Assembly (NCBI RefSeq): GCF_902167145.1
Contig: NC_050096.1
Location: 160,393,825-160,457,824 of the forward strand
DNA: 64,000 bases
Source: Zea mays
Lineage: Eukaryota > Streptophyta > Magnoliopsida > Poales > Poaceae
Direction: 5' to 3'
Below the pieces are notes generated by a model. The model saw only the letters and a list, made by a program, of their open reading frames with translations. It searched no databases and was not told where the DNA came from. Below, piece after piece: positions 12,220 through 23,190 of the stretch. The translations under genes and the position numbers were made by a program. The stretch's first letter is position 1. Each line of letters begins with the position of its first letter.

Positions 12220-12222
12220 CAA
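12220..12222. repeat. CACTA-2 target-site duplication (left), CAA
   Basis: CAA directly before the left CACTA end is repeated at 24809-24811 directly after the right end. Confidence 0.9.
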
Positions 12223-12480
12223 CACTATACCATGTCACAAAATTAGCGGCAAACATCTGTCGGTAAAAATAGGCTTTTGGCGACAGCTAGTCTGTCACAA
12301 CATATTACCATCACAGTATCTGTCGGTACTTAGTATTTTGGTGTCAAACAAACTGTCGGCAAAAATGTCGAGCTATTGTGATAGACTATTTGTCGGTATA
12401 AATGATTAATCGTGACACAACGTCTGTCGGAAACAAATTGCATCGGATCATTTGTCGGCAATTGAGTTCGGACTTAATTA
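12223..12480. repeat. CACTA-2 left terminal and subterminal repeats
   Basis: The CACTA terminus is followed by repeated CTGTCGG / TGTCGGCAA / TGTCGGTA motifs at roughly 20-50 bp spacing, in the position of TNPA-type binding arrays. Confidence 0.85.
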
Positions 12481-12570
12481 AAAAAAGACCAACAGTCGAT
12501 CAGCCGGCCGACCGGGTACCCGTACGCAAATCCAAATATCTTCGTGCTCCAGCCTACCCTAGACTCCGCC

Positions 12571-12850
12571 GCCACCAAGTGATCGAGGTCGTCGTCCTGC
12601 GCCCCGGCCCTGTGGCCTCTGTCGATCCGCCGCCGCGCGCCAAGGAGCAGGCTAATCATCGCGCGCCGTCGTTGTTCGTCATCGACTACAGCCCCGTCTT
12701 CCCCCAAGCGGCCACCAAGTGATCGAGGTCGTCGTCCTGCGCCCCGGCCCTGTGGCCTCTGTCGATCCGCCGCCGCGCGCCAAGGAGCAGGCTAATCATC
12801 GCGCGCCGTCGTTGTTCGTCATCGACTACAGCCCCGTCTTCCCCCAAGCG
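12571..12850. repeat. 140-bp tandem duplication in the CACTA-2 leader
   Basis: Two copies (12571-12710 and 12711-12850), identical by eye, begin GCCACCAAGTGATCGAGG and end CCCCCAAGCG. They are GC-rich and probably lie in the promoter or first untranslated exon. The copies have not diverged, so the duplication is recent. Confidence 0.92.
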
Positions 12851-13917
12851 CCAATGTTCGTCCCCAACTCCATCCACACGGAACACGAGGTGTCACCAGT
12901 CTTTGTCTGTGCGAAAAAAATAAATCTGGTAAGAATCCACGAATCTACGGCTGTCTTTGATTCGTGAACAAAGCGTGCTCCATTTTTTTGTAGTTACTGG
13001 ATTGAGTATTGAGTCTTAAGGTTACTGTTGCAGCCGTCCAACCACTCCGATCTGGTCGTCACACTATTTCTTATTGCTATTTCAATGAAGGCACACAAAA
13101 TAGCATAGGCGTGACCAAACAAAAGGCCAGATTAAGATTACCCTACCAATCTGTAGGTAAAATCATGATTACATTACTCACGTTTAGGAAGGGAGCCAGC
13201 TACTAGTAATTATGTGAACTAGATAGTACTTGTCAGAAAGCAACATTATCTAAACTATATATATAGTAGTAGATTGATTATGATATTCACCTTTAAGCAA
13301 CAACATTGGATACAAAGCTGCAAAGGTCATAAACCCTTCGATCTGCCCGTAGACAATGCAACTGTCGAAGGATTTAGCAAATTCAGATAAAAAAGAACTA
13401 CTGAACCAAGATATCCGCACCTTAGTGTTATTATTATTGTGTGTTCTATTGTTTTAGCCATCCACTTGTGTCTTACTATCATTATTTTATTTAAAATTTT
13501 ATATACATTTTATTTTTAAAACAAAATTAAATCGATATGCTTTTAATCACAGGATTAGGGGACGGTGGCGAGTCGCAAGCGGCCGACTGCCACCATCGAG
13601 GAGTAGTGTGGGCAGGCTGCCGGCGAGGGCAAGTGTGCGCGACTACCGCGAGGACGAGTGTGAGCGGGCTGCTGGCGAGGAGTGTGTGTCGATAGCTGGC
13701 GGGGACAGATTCTTGGATCACATCCATTGGTAAGTGGTAATCTCCATCCTTAACTTTTCCATATTCTATTGATTAGAACTATATTCACTAGGAAATCTAC
13801 TTAATTCGGTTTTTATCTTTGATACTTGTAATGATCCCCCCATTTTCCACCATTTTTTCACCTATATTATGAAGCTGGGAAGGGTACAATCCATCTTATT
13901 ATTTATTAAGGTACAAC
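12851..13917. other. CACTA-2 leader or first intron, no gene seen
   Basis: Mostly AT-rich sequence with one GC-richer block at about 13555-13700. No protein motif is recognisable. It precedes the TNPD start and is best read as an untranslated exon plus intron. Confidence 0.5.
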
Positions 13918-16900
13918 ATGGATAAAAGGTGGATGAATGAACCTAGGTATATTTCTGACAATCCACTATAAACCATTATTTTTTGGTAATCACCTTGTAC
14001 CAACATATCGTATTTGTACCTAATCTTCATAGGCACACGAAGGTCTACATAGATGGGGTGGCTGGATTTATTGAGTTTGCGTTTAGCAATTCTATAGGTG
14101 GAAACAAAATTCTATGTCCTTGTAGAAAATGTGTTAATTCTCTATGGAAAGATGAAAATGAAGTTCGTGCACACTTGATATGTGATGGCTTTCAAGAGGG
14201 ATACAAAAGGTGGACTTATCATGGAGAAATAGACTCTATGCCTATTAATAGTCATGACTACACTGATGCAGAGGCTGTAAACAATTCAGATGAAGATGAC
14301 ATAGCCAATTTGGTTCAAGACTTAGCTGGTGGTCTAGATGATAAAGGAGATTTTGAAGTATCTGATGGTTTAGATGAAACAGATGTAGATTTAGAAGCCA
14401 TCAATCAGTTAGCGATAGATAATACCCAAGAGCTATACCCAGGGTGTAAGAAGTTCTCCAAGTTGCATTTCTTAATAAGAATTCTTCACTTGAAATTGCT
14501 TGGAGGGTGGACAGATAAAAGTTTTGATATGCTACTAGATCTACTAATGGAGGCTTTCCCTGATGGCTTGGCATTGCCAAAAAATTTCAATGAAGCAAAG
14601 AAAGTAATTAAGTGTCTAGGACTCGGATATATAAAAATTGATGCATGTGAAAATGATTGTATTTTGTTTAGGAAGGAGTATGCTAAGTATGATGCATGTC
14701 CCACATGTGAAAGGTCACGCTGGAAATCAAAAAGGATAAGTTTAAATGGAAAACGTGTACACAAGGTTCCATGCAAAGTTCTTCGTTATTTTCCAATAAA
14801 AAGAAGGTTTCAGAGGTTATTTCTGTCATCTAAGATAGCAAGTGACATGAGGTGGCATGATGAGGAGCGTATACAAGATGGATTACTAAGGCATCCTGCA
14901 GATTCACCTCTCTGGAAGGATTTTGACCAAAAGCACCCAGTGTTTGCTTCTGATAGTCGCAACATTAGACTTGCTTTAGCTACAGATGGTTTTAATCCGT
15001 TTAGGTCCATGAATGTTAGCTATAGCATTTGGCCTGTTATTCTCATCCCATATAACTTTGCACCATGGTTGTGTATGAAGCAAACAAATTTCATAATCTC
15101 ATTGCTGATTCCAGGCCGTAGATCTCCTGGTAGTGATATAGATATTTATTTTCAGCCACTAATTGATGATCTGCTAGATATGTTTGTTGAAGGGGTAAGA
15201 ACTTATGATTCTTCAAAGCATGAGTATTTTCAATTGCGTGCTGCAATAATATGGACCATATCTGATTATCCAGGCCTAGGGTACATTGCAGCATGTAGTA
15301 CATCAGGTGAAGTAGCATGTATTGAATGCCACTCATATACATGTTCTCTACGATTGAAACAAGGTACAAAAAATTGTTATATGGGACACCGTAGATTCTT
15401 GGGCCCAAACCATCCATATAGATTTGATCTAGATTCGTTTGATGGTAAAGTTGAGGATAGGCCAGCGCCTAGACCACTTTCTGGAGAGGAAATTTTATTG
15501 CAAACAGAGAATATGCACACAGTGCATGGGAAAGGTTGCCAACATAAAAAGAAAGCAAAAAAGAAGGAAGGGGAGCCTACTATCATATGGAAAAGGAGGT
15601 CTATTTTTTTTAGGCTTCCATATTGGAAGGATTTAATGTTACGACATAATTTAGATGTCATGCATATCGAGAAGAATGTGTGTGATAACATTGTCAACAC
15701 CCTCCTAGGCATTCAACGGAAGTCCAAGGACAACTTGAAATATCGTTTGGATCTTCAGTCCCTAGGCATTCGAACTGAGCTTCATCCTATTCCAGTGGGT
15801 GACAAGTTATATTTACCACCAGCATCATATACAATGAGTGCGTCCGAGAAGACATTATTTTGTGAGGTATTGAAAGGAGTAAAATTTCCAGATGGATATG
15901 CATCAGATATAAGGAACAATGTGGATGTGAAGGAGAAGAAGCTTGTTGGGCTAAAGAGCCATGATAACCATGTTCTGTTACAGTATTTACTCCCACTTGC
16001 TCTAAGAAGGATTTTACCAGAAATAGTTAGTGCTGCGTTGATTCGTGTGAGCAATTTTTTCAAGCAAATCTATTCGCCAGTTATTCGTATAAGCGATATG
16101 CATAAGCTAGAGTCAGAAATAGCTGAGACTCTAAGCATTCTTGAGACTATATTCTTGCCATCCTTTTTTGATATTATGGTACACTTAATGGTTCATCTCC
16201 CTACTCAAGTTAGAATTGCTGGCCCTGTTCAATTTCGTAATATGTACCCAGTGGAGAGGTAAAATTTAATATATTTTAGCAATAAATTAAACTTAGTTTT
16301 ACTGAAAGGAAGGTTTAACATATATGCCATTTCTCCTTTATAGGTTTTTAATGAGATGTAAGGGCCATGTTCGCACTAGGAGTCACCCAGAGGGGTCAAT
16401 TGCAGAAAGTTATCTATTTGATGAGAGCCTCACATTCTGTTCTCGCTATTTACATGGTGAAACTAGATTTAACCGGAAAAAAAGAAATGACGATGGCTTG
16501 GATGTTGATTTAATCAATACCACCCCTTTCTTCCATAACATAGGTCGAGGATTGGTTGGTAAGCATAGTGTCACATTAGACCACAAAACATGGCTTCAAG
16601 CACATAGATATGTCTTGTTCAACTATGACCATATAGAGCCTTACTTGAAGTAAGTTAACCATTATATGTTATAATCAGTATCATCCATTTATTTCATGAT
16701 TACTAAATTATAATGTTTGTTTAGTAAACATATAGAATACCTTTACTCTGGTGGTCATCAAAATCAAAGAGCAATCAGTCGTTTACACTATGAGACTTTT
16801 CACGAGTGGTTTAAGTCACACGTAAGTATCTAGGAAAATGTTTATATAGAATATAGTTCCACATTATTTCTTTAGTGCAATAACAATCTTCAATATCATC

Positions 16901-17695
16901 AGGTGGAAACAACGGGTGAAGAATTACCTGAGGAGATAACAATATTAGCTAAGGAGCCTAACATGGTTGCACATTCTTATGACAGTTATACTATAAATGG
17001 GATAAATTTCCATACACATTCTTATGATGTGGGTAGGTCAGTGCAGTGTAGTGGTGTAGCCCTAGTTGCACAAGCAGCAAGTTTTGATGGGACAAACAAT
17101 AATAACCCAATATCAATGAGCAAAACTTATTATGGTGTTATAAAAGACATTCTTGAGCTGAACTACCATCACCAGGGAAAAATAGTATTGTTCAAATGTG
17201 ATTGGATTGATAACCGAGTACGAGACAAATGGGTCAAAATAGACAAGTTTGGGGTGACAATGGTCAACTTCAAGCATTTATTCAATACCGGTGACAAGGA
17301 ATTAGATGAGCCATTTATTTTTGCATCTCAGGCAACTCAAGTTTACTATGTGCAAGATCCTATTGATGCTGATTGGTTTGCTGTTTTAAAGTCAAAACAA
17401 CGTGACATGTATGATATGGAAGAAAGGCTAGACAATAGTACAGAAATAGGTTCTTTCTTGCCAGATTTGGATGCAAACACACAAGTTAATGTATCTATTG
17501 GTGGTAGTTGTGTTAGGACTGATATAGATGGAATAATGATTGCCGAAAACCAACCTAGCAAGTAAGATATGTTTATATTTGTTTACGCAAAAATGTTTCA
17601 TTTTACGTTGTAATCTCTTTGTCTTGAATCTTGATTGTAATCTCTTTATGTCTTGATTCAGGAGGAAAGTTTGTAAGAGGAAGAGGAATGGGTAA
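13918..17695 (+). CDS. CACTA-2 TNPD transposase, six exons, apparently intact
   Basis: This is the CACTA transposase that would cleave at the terminal repeats. Consensus splice sites give exons 13918-13946, 14033-16258, 16344-16649, 16725-16821, 16903-17561 and 17662-17695. They sum to 3,351 nt, an uninterrupted 1,116-residue protein. Seen in it: a transposase-associated zinc-finger-like domain (residues ~4-80, with ILCPCRKC); the Transposase_21 core (~280-560, with the diagnostic DVMHIEKN near 545); DUF4218 (~650-790); DUF4216 (~960-1035); and a basic tail KRKVCKRKRNG that could be a nuclear signal. Every exon junction keeps frame and I see no stop. Expression cannot be judged. The stop overlaps the start of the TNPA-like gene by 8 bp. 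Confidence 0.88.
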
Positions 17696-20600
17696 AGAAA
17701 CAGAGGTCAATGAATATGAACTACAAAGGGCTGCCAACATAAAAGAAAATTTGAAGAGGATGAGATCTCTTAATCTCCATGTACCTAGTACTATGGTTAA
17801 TGAAGAAGCAAATGGATCACATCGAGCCAATAAGAAACATAAGGTTAATGTATTTCCCTATTTAATAAGTCCATGTTTTTTACATTTAATTTAATAGTAC
17901 CACAATCTATCTCAATACATGCGGAACTAGAATTTTCTTTCTTGTAGAAGGAACTAGAATTATAGAAGGATCTAGGAAAAAGGATATCTAACTATGACTG
18001 CATTGGCCCCAGCCGAGTTTTTTATATTGATCTATTTGGTTTGGCTTTTGGTTTTTTGGGATAAAAGCCACAGCAAAAACCAAACCAAACACATCTTTTG
18101 ATAAGTGTAGGGACTTATAAATAAAAAATGAAAACTTGAACCTAGATGACAGCACCTTCCAAGTTTTGAGCGTGCTAGTGTATTTTACTCTAAGGTATAG
18201 ATAAATAGAGGTAGAAATTGCATCAAACACTCCATGGGCATCACTCATGGATGTCATGGGTACCTTAAGTTTTAACTGGCATGGACGACTGAGCATGTAA
18301 TTTAATTTCTGCTCCTTCACTGCTTTAATTTCTGAACCTTAAGTTTTAACTGGCATGAACGATTAGTAATGTTTTCATTTCTTTGAGTGTAGACAAGGAC
18401 ATTAGCAGCTTCAACTAATGGACCTACTTTGCGATCAAGGACTGAAAGGGATATTGTTGATGAAGAATGTGAAAATAGTTACGAAGAATCTGACAATCCC
18501 ATCATTGATGAAGGTAAAAATCAAACAACTTTAAATTTATTGTAGCAATTTTGAAAATAGTTATCAACAAAGGTTTTCATCTGTTTTATCTCCTGTAATA
18601 AGCAGAGCAACCTATTGGGCATCAAAATATAAGGAAAGGAAGGGGCCCAACATTGAAGAAGAACATATATTCAAGTAGTGGTGGGCCTAAAATTTGCATT
18701 ACCCTTAATGAATATGGACAACCAGTTGGTAGGAACAGCAAAGAGTTTGGTAATTTCATAGGAACTTTGGTGAGGAAAAATATCCCTGTTTCTTGTGAGG
18801 ATTGGAGACTAGTTGATTCTAAAAAGAAGTTTGAGTTATGGACAAAAGTGAAGGTAATCTGATTTATTGAGATAATTTGTCTTAGCCTATTGTCAGTAGA
18901 TTTGGTAATCAACTACATTTTTGTTGAAACAGGAATACTATGAAATGGATGAATCTGGTATAGATTATGTTATAACATCTGCAGCAAAAAAGTGGAGAGA
19001 GTTTAAGGCTGACCTAAAGAACAAATATTTTGATGAAACATTGAGTTTTGAAGAGCTTATTGCTAAAAGGGATGAAAGGGTGAAAGAATCTGATTGGGAG
19101 TGGTTGATAACTTATTGGATGTCTCCAGAAGCCGAGGTACATGCTGGTTTGTTTTGAATACTTTTTTGAGATACAAACCTTCATTAAACTATTGTATGGA
19201 TGAATTTGTATTATTGTTTTGATAGATTCATATTTATGTTGTAGGTTCATTCAAACAGAGGTAAAGATAACCGTTCAAAGCTGACTATGTCGCATGCAGC
19301 TGGCAGCAAGAGTTATGCTCGTGTGGGTCATGAACTGGTAACAAAATTATGATTAGTTTGTATAATCATTAGTTTAATTTATGAAAAATCTAGTCAATTC
19401 CTGGACCAAATCATTTTTTCTTGTAGGCCGAGCAACAAGGACGCCCTGCGAGAAGAGATGAAATATATGTTAGAACACACACGCGTAAGAACAAAGAAGG
19501 GGATATTGTGCCTCTACCTGGAGCAGAAATATTCATTGTGAGTACACACATATTTTTGATTTATGTAATAATTAAAATATAAGTGAACAAAATATAATAT
19601 ATGTGTGGTCCTCTTAAGAATAAATTTGAAGAAGCTGTTGCTGAGAACCCAGAACTGAAGGACAGAAGTATTGAAGATGGTGATTTATATGCACATGTTT
19701 TTGGAGAGAAAGAACCAAGAGGTCGTATTCGTGGTTTAGGCTTAGGACCAACTCCACAAGATGTAGGCACCCCTGGAACTCAAATGAAAATATCAACAAA
19801 GCTTCAAATGGCATTGCAAGCTCGCAGTCAGTCTGAGCAAGAGGTTAGAGCCTTAAGACAGGATATGAACCAAATGAAAGAAAAAATGGATCAAATTTAT
19901 CAAATGATGGTAGCAGCTCAAGGGGTGCAACATATAGAAAGCCCATCACAACATGGGTCTAATTCTCGACAGGTGATATAATATTGCATATGTTTAGTCA
20001 GTGTCTATCATGTTAATTAGGCTTGTTTCCTTTATCTCACTAACACTTTTTTCCTTTTTATTTTTCTTTAGAACTCAAGGGTGCATCGTTCAGATGAGGT
20101 AGCACATGATTACAATGGTAATAACCATTCACAAAATATGGTTGAAGATGACTTCCAACTTACTAGGCGAGTTGCAAGCACTATGGGTCGTCTAAGGAAT
20201 CGTGAAGATGTTAATACTATTGAAGAGCAAAGTCACAGGCGAGACATTGCAACAATGGTACCTCAAAGAAATCATGGATCATCTCAAAATGCAGATGATA
20301 ATCCTGTAATTTTCTCATCTATTACTTCATATTTATGTTTCATTATTTGAACTTTGTAATCTTACTTCGCATATTTTATTAGGTTGGTAAAGAAGTGATA
20401 TTATATTCTATGATGAGATCAGAAGTTCCTGTTGCAATAGCAAATATTATCTCAACCGACCCAACCACTAAGGTGGGAGATGTTCCTCTTGGAAGGGAGT
20501 TCACACAGGTTTTTGTGACTCGCGTGCTAAAAAGGGAAAGTACTCTGCCACGACCATACTTAGGTGTAGAGAGTATGGGAGATGCTCTTTTTATGCCCGT

Positions 20601-20737
20601 TGCATGGCCAACAAACAAGGTAATACTACAACCTTGTATTTTATTTATGTAATTAATGGAACAAGCTTCTAATGTTCTGTATTTGTAGATGGGTCGTAAC
20701 AAAAAATCAACGTTGACCCAAGGTTCTACAGCAGCAG
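17688..20737 (+). CDS. CACTA-2 TNPA-like protein (Transposase_24 type), at least ten exons
   Basis: This is the second CACTA gene; its product is expected to bind the subterminal motif arrays and assist transposition. Exons inferred from GT-AG sites in constant frame: 17688-17843, 18393-18513, 18606-18853, 18933-19136, 19245-19337, 19427-19537, 19619-19972, 20072-20305, 20383-20619 and 20689-20737, about 602 codons with no stop. The conserved Transposase_24 region runs from NEYGQPVGRNSKEF through DWEWLITYWMSPEAE to RTHTRKNKEGD and LKDRSIEDGDLYAHVFGEK. A coiled coil follows (SEQEVRALRQDMNQMKEKM). The last exon is unclear: exon 10 ends in phase 1 and the original downstream exon may have been disturbed by the insertions at 20808-23190. 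An acceptor near 24108 is one candidate. Confidence 0.75.
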
Positions 20738-20807
20738 GTAAATATTTTCTTCATATATAGTTGTGTATAAGTGTAGTCATTCGAAAGGTAATACTAAAAT
20801 CATATGT

Positions 20808-20880
20808 AATTCTAGTCATCAGCTTGTTCAGCTGTACTTTCATTCACCATTTTCCCATACCAGTGCCTACTGTTAGTTAG
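20808..20880. repeat. 73-bp direct repeat, copy 1
   Basis: The sequence AATTCTAGTCATCAGCTTG through CTACTGTTAGTTAG recurs exactly at 22230-22302. The two copies bracket the segment that contains the MITE and the captured P450 piece. Confidence 0.92.
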
Positions 20881-21173
20881 GGGGCATTTGGGAGGTACTT
20901 GGAACGGGGAAAAAAATAGACAGGCGACAAGGGTGAGTGGAACGGAAAAAATGCGGACAAACAATGGGGCAAGGTGGTATGATAGTTGGTTCTTTCCACT
21001 TTCTTGGGGAAACATGATTGAACTCAAGAATATAGTACACTTTCGAGCTTTCAAAACTGAAACAATTTTCATAAGTGTCCAAATTTTAGCCTCTGTTATA
21101 TATGGTTGAGAGTAGTATAGAGAAAACATCAGTAAGTTTGGTCTCTTCCTTCTACTTTCCTCCTAATGTGCCC
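20880..21173. mobile_element. Tourist-like MITE
   Basis: This 294-bp noncoding segment has imperfect inverted ends (GGGGGCATTTGGGAGG against the reverse complement GGGCACATTAGGAGGA) and TTA on both sides (20877-20879 and 21174-21176), the duplication expected for PIF/Harbinger MITEs. The second 73-bp repeat at 22302 continues as TAGTTGCA where the first continues, after the MITE, as AAGTTGCA, so it behaves like an empty site. Confidence 0.6.
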
Positions 21174-21285
21174 TTAAGTTGCATAGCTTTTGTTATAATT
21201 CTTTATTTAACTCCAATTGATATCAACTGGATTATGAACAAAACAAGAGTATTGTAGAAAATATGCATAGCATGTTTCCTTACAC

Positions 21286-21660
21286 TGGTTGTATGAATTG
21301 TAGCTCCAGTAGTCATGTTAATCTTTTGATCTGGCACAAGCTGCATATCCATCTTCTGCAACACAACTGCAAGTGCCACTATTGCTTCTAGGAGAGCAAA
21401 TTGATCTCCAACACATTTCCGAGGACCCCCACTGAATGGAATAAACCTGGGAAAAATATGTAGCAGGAGCATGGCGCAGTTCAGTCACATTTGCCAGTCA
21501 ACAAAAACTAACCAGATGCTTAATGGAAATATGAAACGACAGGATAGAAACGATATCTCACAAAGTTGTATTCTGACCTGAAATCTGTGTTTGACTCATT
21601 TGGAACAGGTCTCTGTAAATTAAACCTCTCTGGAATGAACTCATTTGCTCTATCCCAGAC
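21286..21660 (-). pseudogene. captured CYP97C-type cytochrome P450 fragment
   Basis: On the minus strand, two exons with their intron derive from a carotenoid epsilon-ring hydroxylase (CYP97C / LUT1 type), a plastid enzyme of lutein synthesis. Exon 21578-21660 encodes [20 protein letters not shown], the PERF region. After a GT-AG intron (21447-21577), exon 21286-21446 encodes [16 protein letters not shown], the haem-binding loop with its cysteine ligand, and continues to [10 protein letters not shown] splice donor follows at 21285, so flanking intron sequence was captured too. No start, N-terminus or last exon is present and it lies antisense to the CACTA genes. The intron shows it came from genomic DNA, not mRNA. 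Confidence 0.88.
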
Positions 21661-22229
21661 CTTTACAGAAGTAACAAATAATTAATAGTACAATGCAAAA
21701 ATCTGCCAAGTGCATGTTTAGGCATTGCTACCAATGGACGACAACACCATATGAGCAGACTCCAGTCATAACAAAAGCATAGGCATAGCAAAGCATGCTT
21801 CAAATGGTAGCAAATGATGATAACTATATAATATAACTATTCATCTAAGTTCAGTCTTTTAGGGCCTATATCTTTACCAGCCTTAACCTTATAGTTTCCA
21901 GGAAGAACATTCTTGAGCTGATCCTTTTTAAAAGAATAGAATAGAGCATGTTCTGGTATTTCTGTGAGTCTGTTCTTAACTGCCGGGAGCCTGTTCTAGT
22001 ATTTCCGACCAAGTCCATTTCGACCACTGTCATTATAACTGTTGGGAGTCTGTTCTGGTATTTCTCTGCTTGCATAATGTGTGTTTGCCTCAAAGTTATT
22101 TGTTTCGGTGAAAAGTGTGTGATTGGTGTGTGATAATGTGGCTGCTACCGGCATTTTAGTTTTTGTGAATCCGTAAGACTGAGACTGTGCCTAAGATTGA
22201 GTCGCAATGTCGGCCTAGATATCAGTCAC
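21661..22229. other. intron-like AT-rich stretch next to the P450 fragment
   Basis: No coding signal on either strand. The part nearest 21661 begins, on the minus strand, with a good splice acceptor and is probably captured P450 intron. The origin of the rest is unclear. A GGGAGCCTGTTCTAGTATTTC-like phrase repeats loosely at about 21950-22060. Confidence 0.45.
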
Positions 22230-22302
22230 AATTCTAGTCATCAGCTTGTTCAGCTGTACTTTCATTCACCATTTTCCCATACCAGTGCCTACTGTTAGTT
22301 AG
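22230..22302. repeat. 73-bp direct repeat, copy 2
   Basis: Exact copy of 20808-20880. It marks the right edge of the 1.35-kb segment holding the MITE and the P450 fragment. Confidence 0.92.
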
Positions 22303-22430
22303 TTGCAGCGTCGTAGCTAGTTTGTTTACATTTCTGCATTAGTGAATAATACCGTGGCTGAGTCAGGGATCTGTGGGTGACTCTAAGCCGGTTTATGTGG
22401 GTGACTCTGATGTTGACGAAGGACCAAACC

Positions 22431-23190
22431 ATGAGGGCCTTCATAGCCTTTCAGGCACTGGCACAATCTGAGGCAGGAACAAAGCTGGGAACTCTTCGCA
22501 CCGATCGTGGTGGCGAGTTCAGCTGAGTGATGGTGACTTTCAGCTGGACAATACTCCAGTCAGGGAGACAGACTTGGCTGGGCCATCCAGGTCACCACCC
22601 ACAGCACAGCACATGCTAGTGCAATCTTCAGTAGATATTCCAGGTGGTACACAGTTAATGTAGACACCAGCAGTACCCAGCACTATGGAGTTTGCAACAC
22701 CACCAACAGTGACCCCCGACCTTGATGCAGATCATGGTGATGCACCATGCCGTTACAGAACTCTTGAAAGCATTATGAATTCAGGCAATGTACAAGTGCA
22801 AAATGACATGGGACTTGTTGAGGAGCTCTTGGCTGTCATGGGGAATGAGCCTGCTACAAGTGAAGAAGTTGTCCAGAACCCACTTTGGCGTGCAGCTATG
22901 CTGGAGGAACTGCAGTCCATCAACAAGGAGAACAAGACCTGGTCACTTGTGACTTTGCCAAAGGGACATCGACCTGGTCACAATATGCTGGACGTTGCTA
23001 CATACTAGACCTGAGCTAACCTTCAGTGTCAGCTATTTGAGTCGGTTTATGGAGTCACCTAGGGAGGATCATTTGGCTGCAGTCAAGCGTTTGCTTCGGT
23101 ATATCGCTGGCACAACTGACCATGGGTTGCTGTATTCTAAAGGAACTGGGGAAGAAATGAGGCTCACAGGCTATAGTATAGATCATCTCT
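22431..23190 (+). pseudogene. scrambled Ty1/Copia polyprotein pieces
   Basis: Three Copia segments lie in correct order with the intervening parts missing. 22431-22524 is part of the integrase core, with RTDRGGEFS holding the second catalytic aspartate. 22685-22975 is the region leading into reverse transcriptase (EPATSEEVVQNPLWRAAM ... KGHRP). 23005-23190 is the stretch before and into RNase H (TRPELTFSVSYLSRFMESP, VKRLLRYIAGT). The catalytic RT motifs are absent, and a TGA follows the integrase piece. It is a dead, internally deleted fragment carried by CACTA-2. Confidence 0.8.

Larger units (their letters stand above)
10192..12222. other. Gypsy-1 3' noncoding region, part 1
   Basis: This GC-rich stretch lies between the left LTR and the CACTA-2 insertion and has no retroviral protein motifs. 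It holds three tandem copies of a roughly 75-bp unit (10910-11118) and, near its right end, a plus-strand TATA-like TTTAAAAGG (about 11979-11988) followed by an antisense ORF from 12015. The many overlapping open frames at 10281-11964 show no recognisable domains. Confidence 0.6.
12015..12222 (+). pseudogene. Gypsy-1 antisense accessory ORF, 5' part (interrupted by CACTA-2)
   Basis: A plus-strand frame opposite to gag-pol starts at ATG 12015 (MSSRSLMHRVFPLSKPPDG...), about 30 bp downstream of a TATA-like TTTAAAAGG. It reads into a proline run made by a 25-base C homopolymer (12182-12206). With CACTA-2 and one CAA removed, the frame offset by the C tract continues at 24813 for about 148 codons. 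Tat-lineage elements often carry antisense ORFs between pol and the 3' LTR, which supports this reading. I recognise no domain, and the homopolymer may hide a frameshift or an assembly error. Confidence 0.4.

Noticed and set aside
20395..20652. Independent small host gene
   Set aside because: It fits exactly as one exon of the TNPA-like gene with good splice sites on both sides.
21203..21660. Functional cytochrome P450 gene
   Set aside because: Only two internal exons are present, without start, N-terminal domains or last exon; it is a captured fragment.
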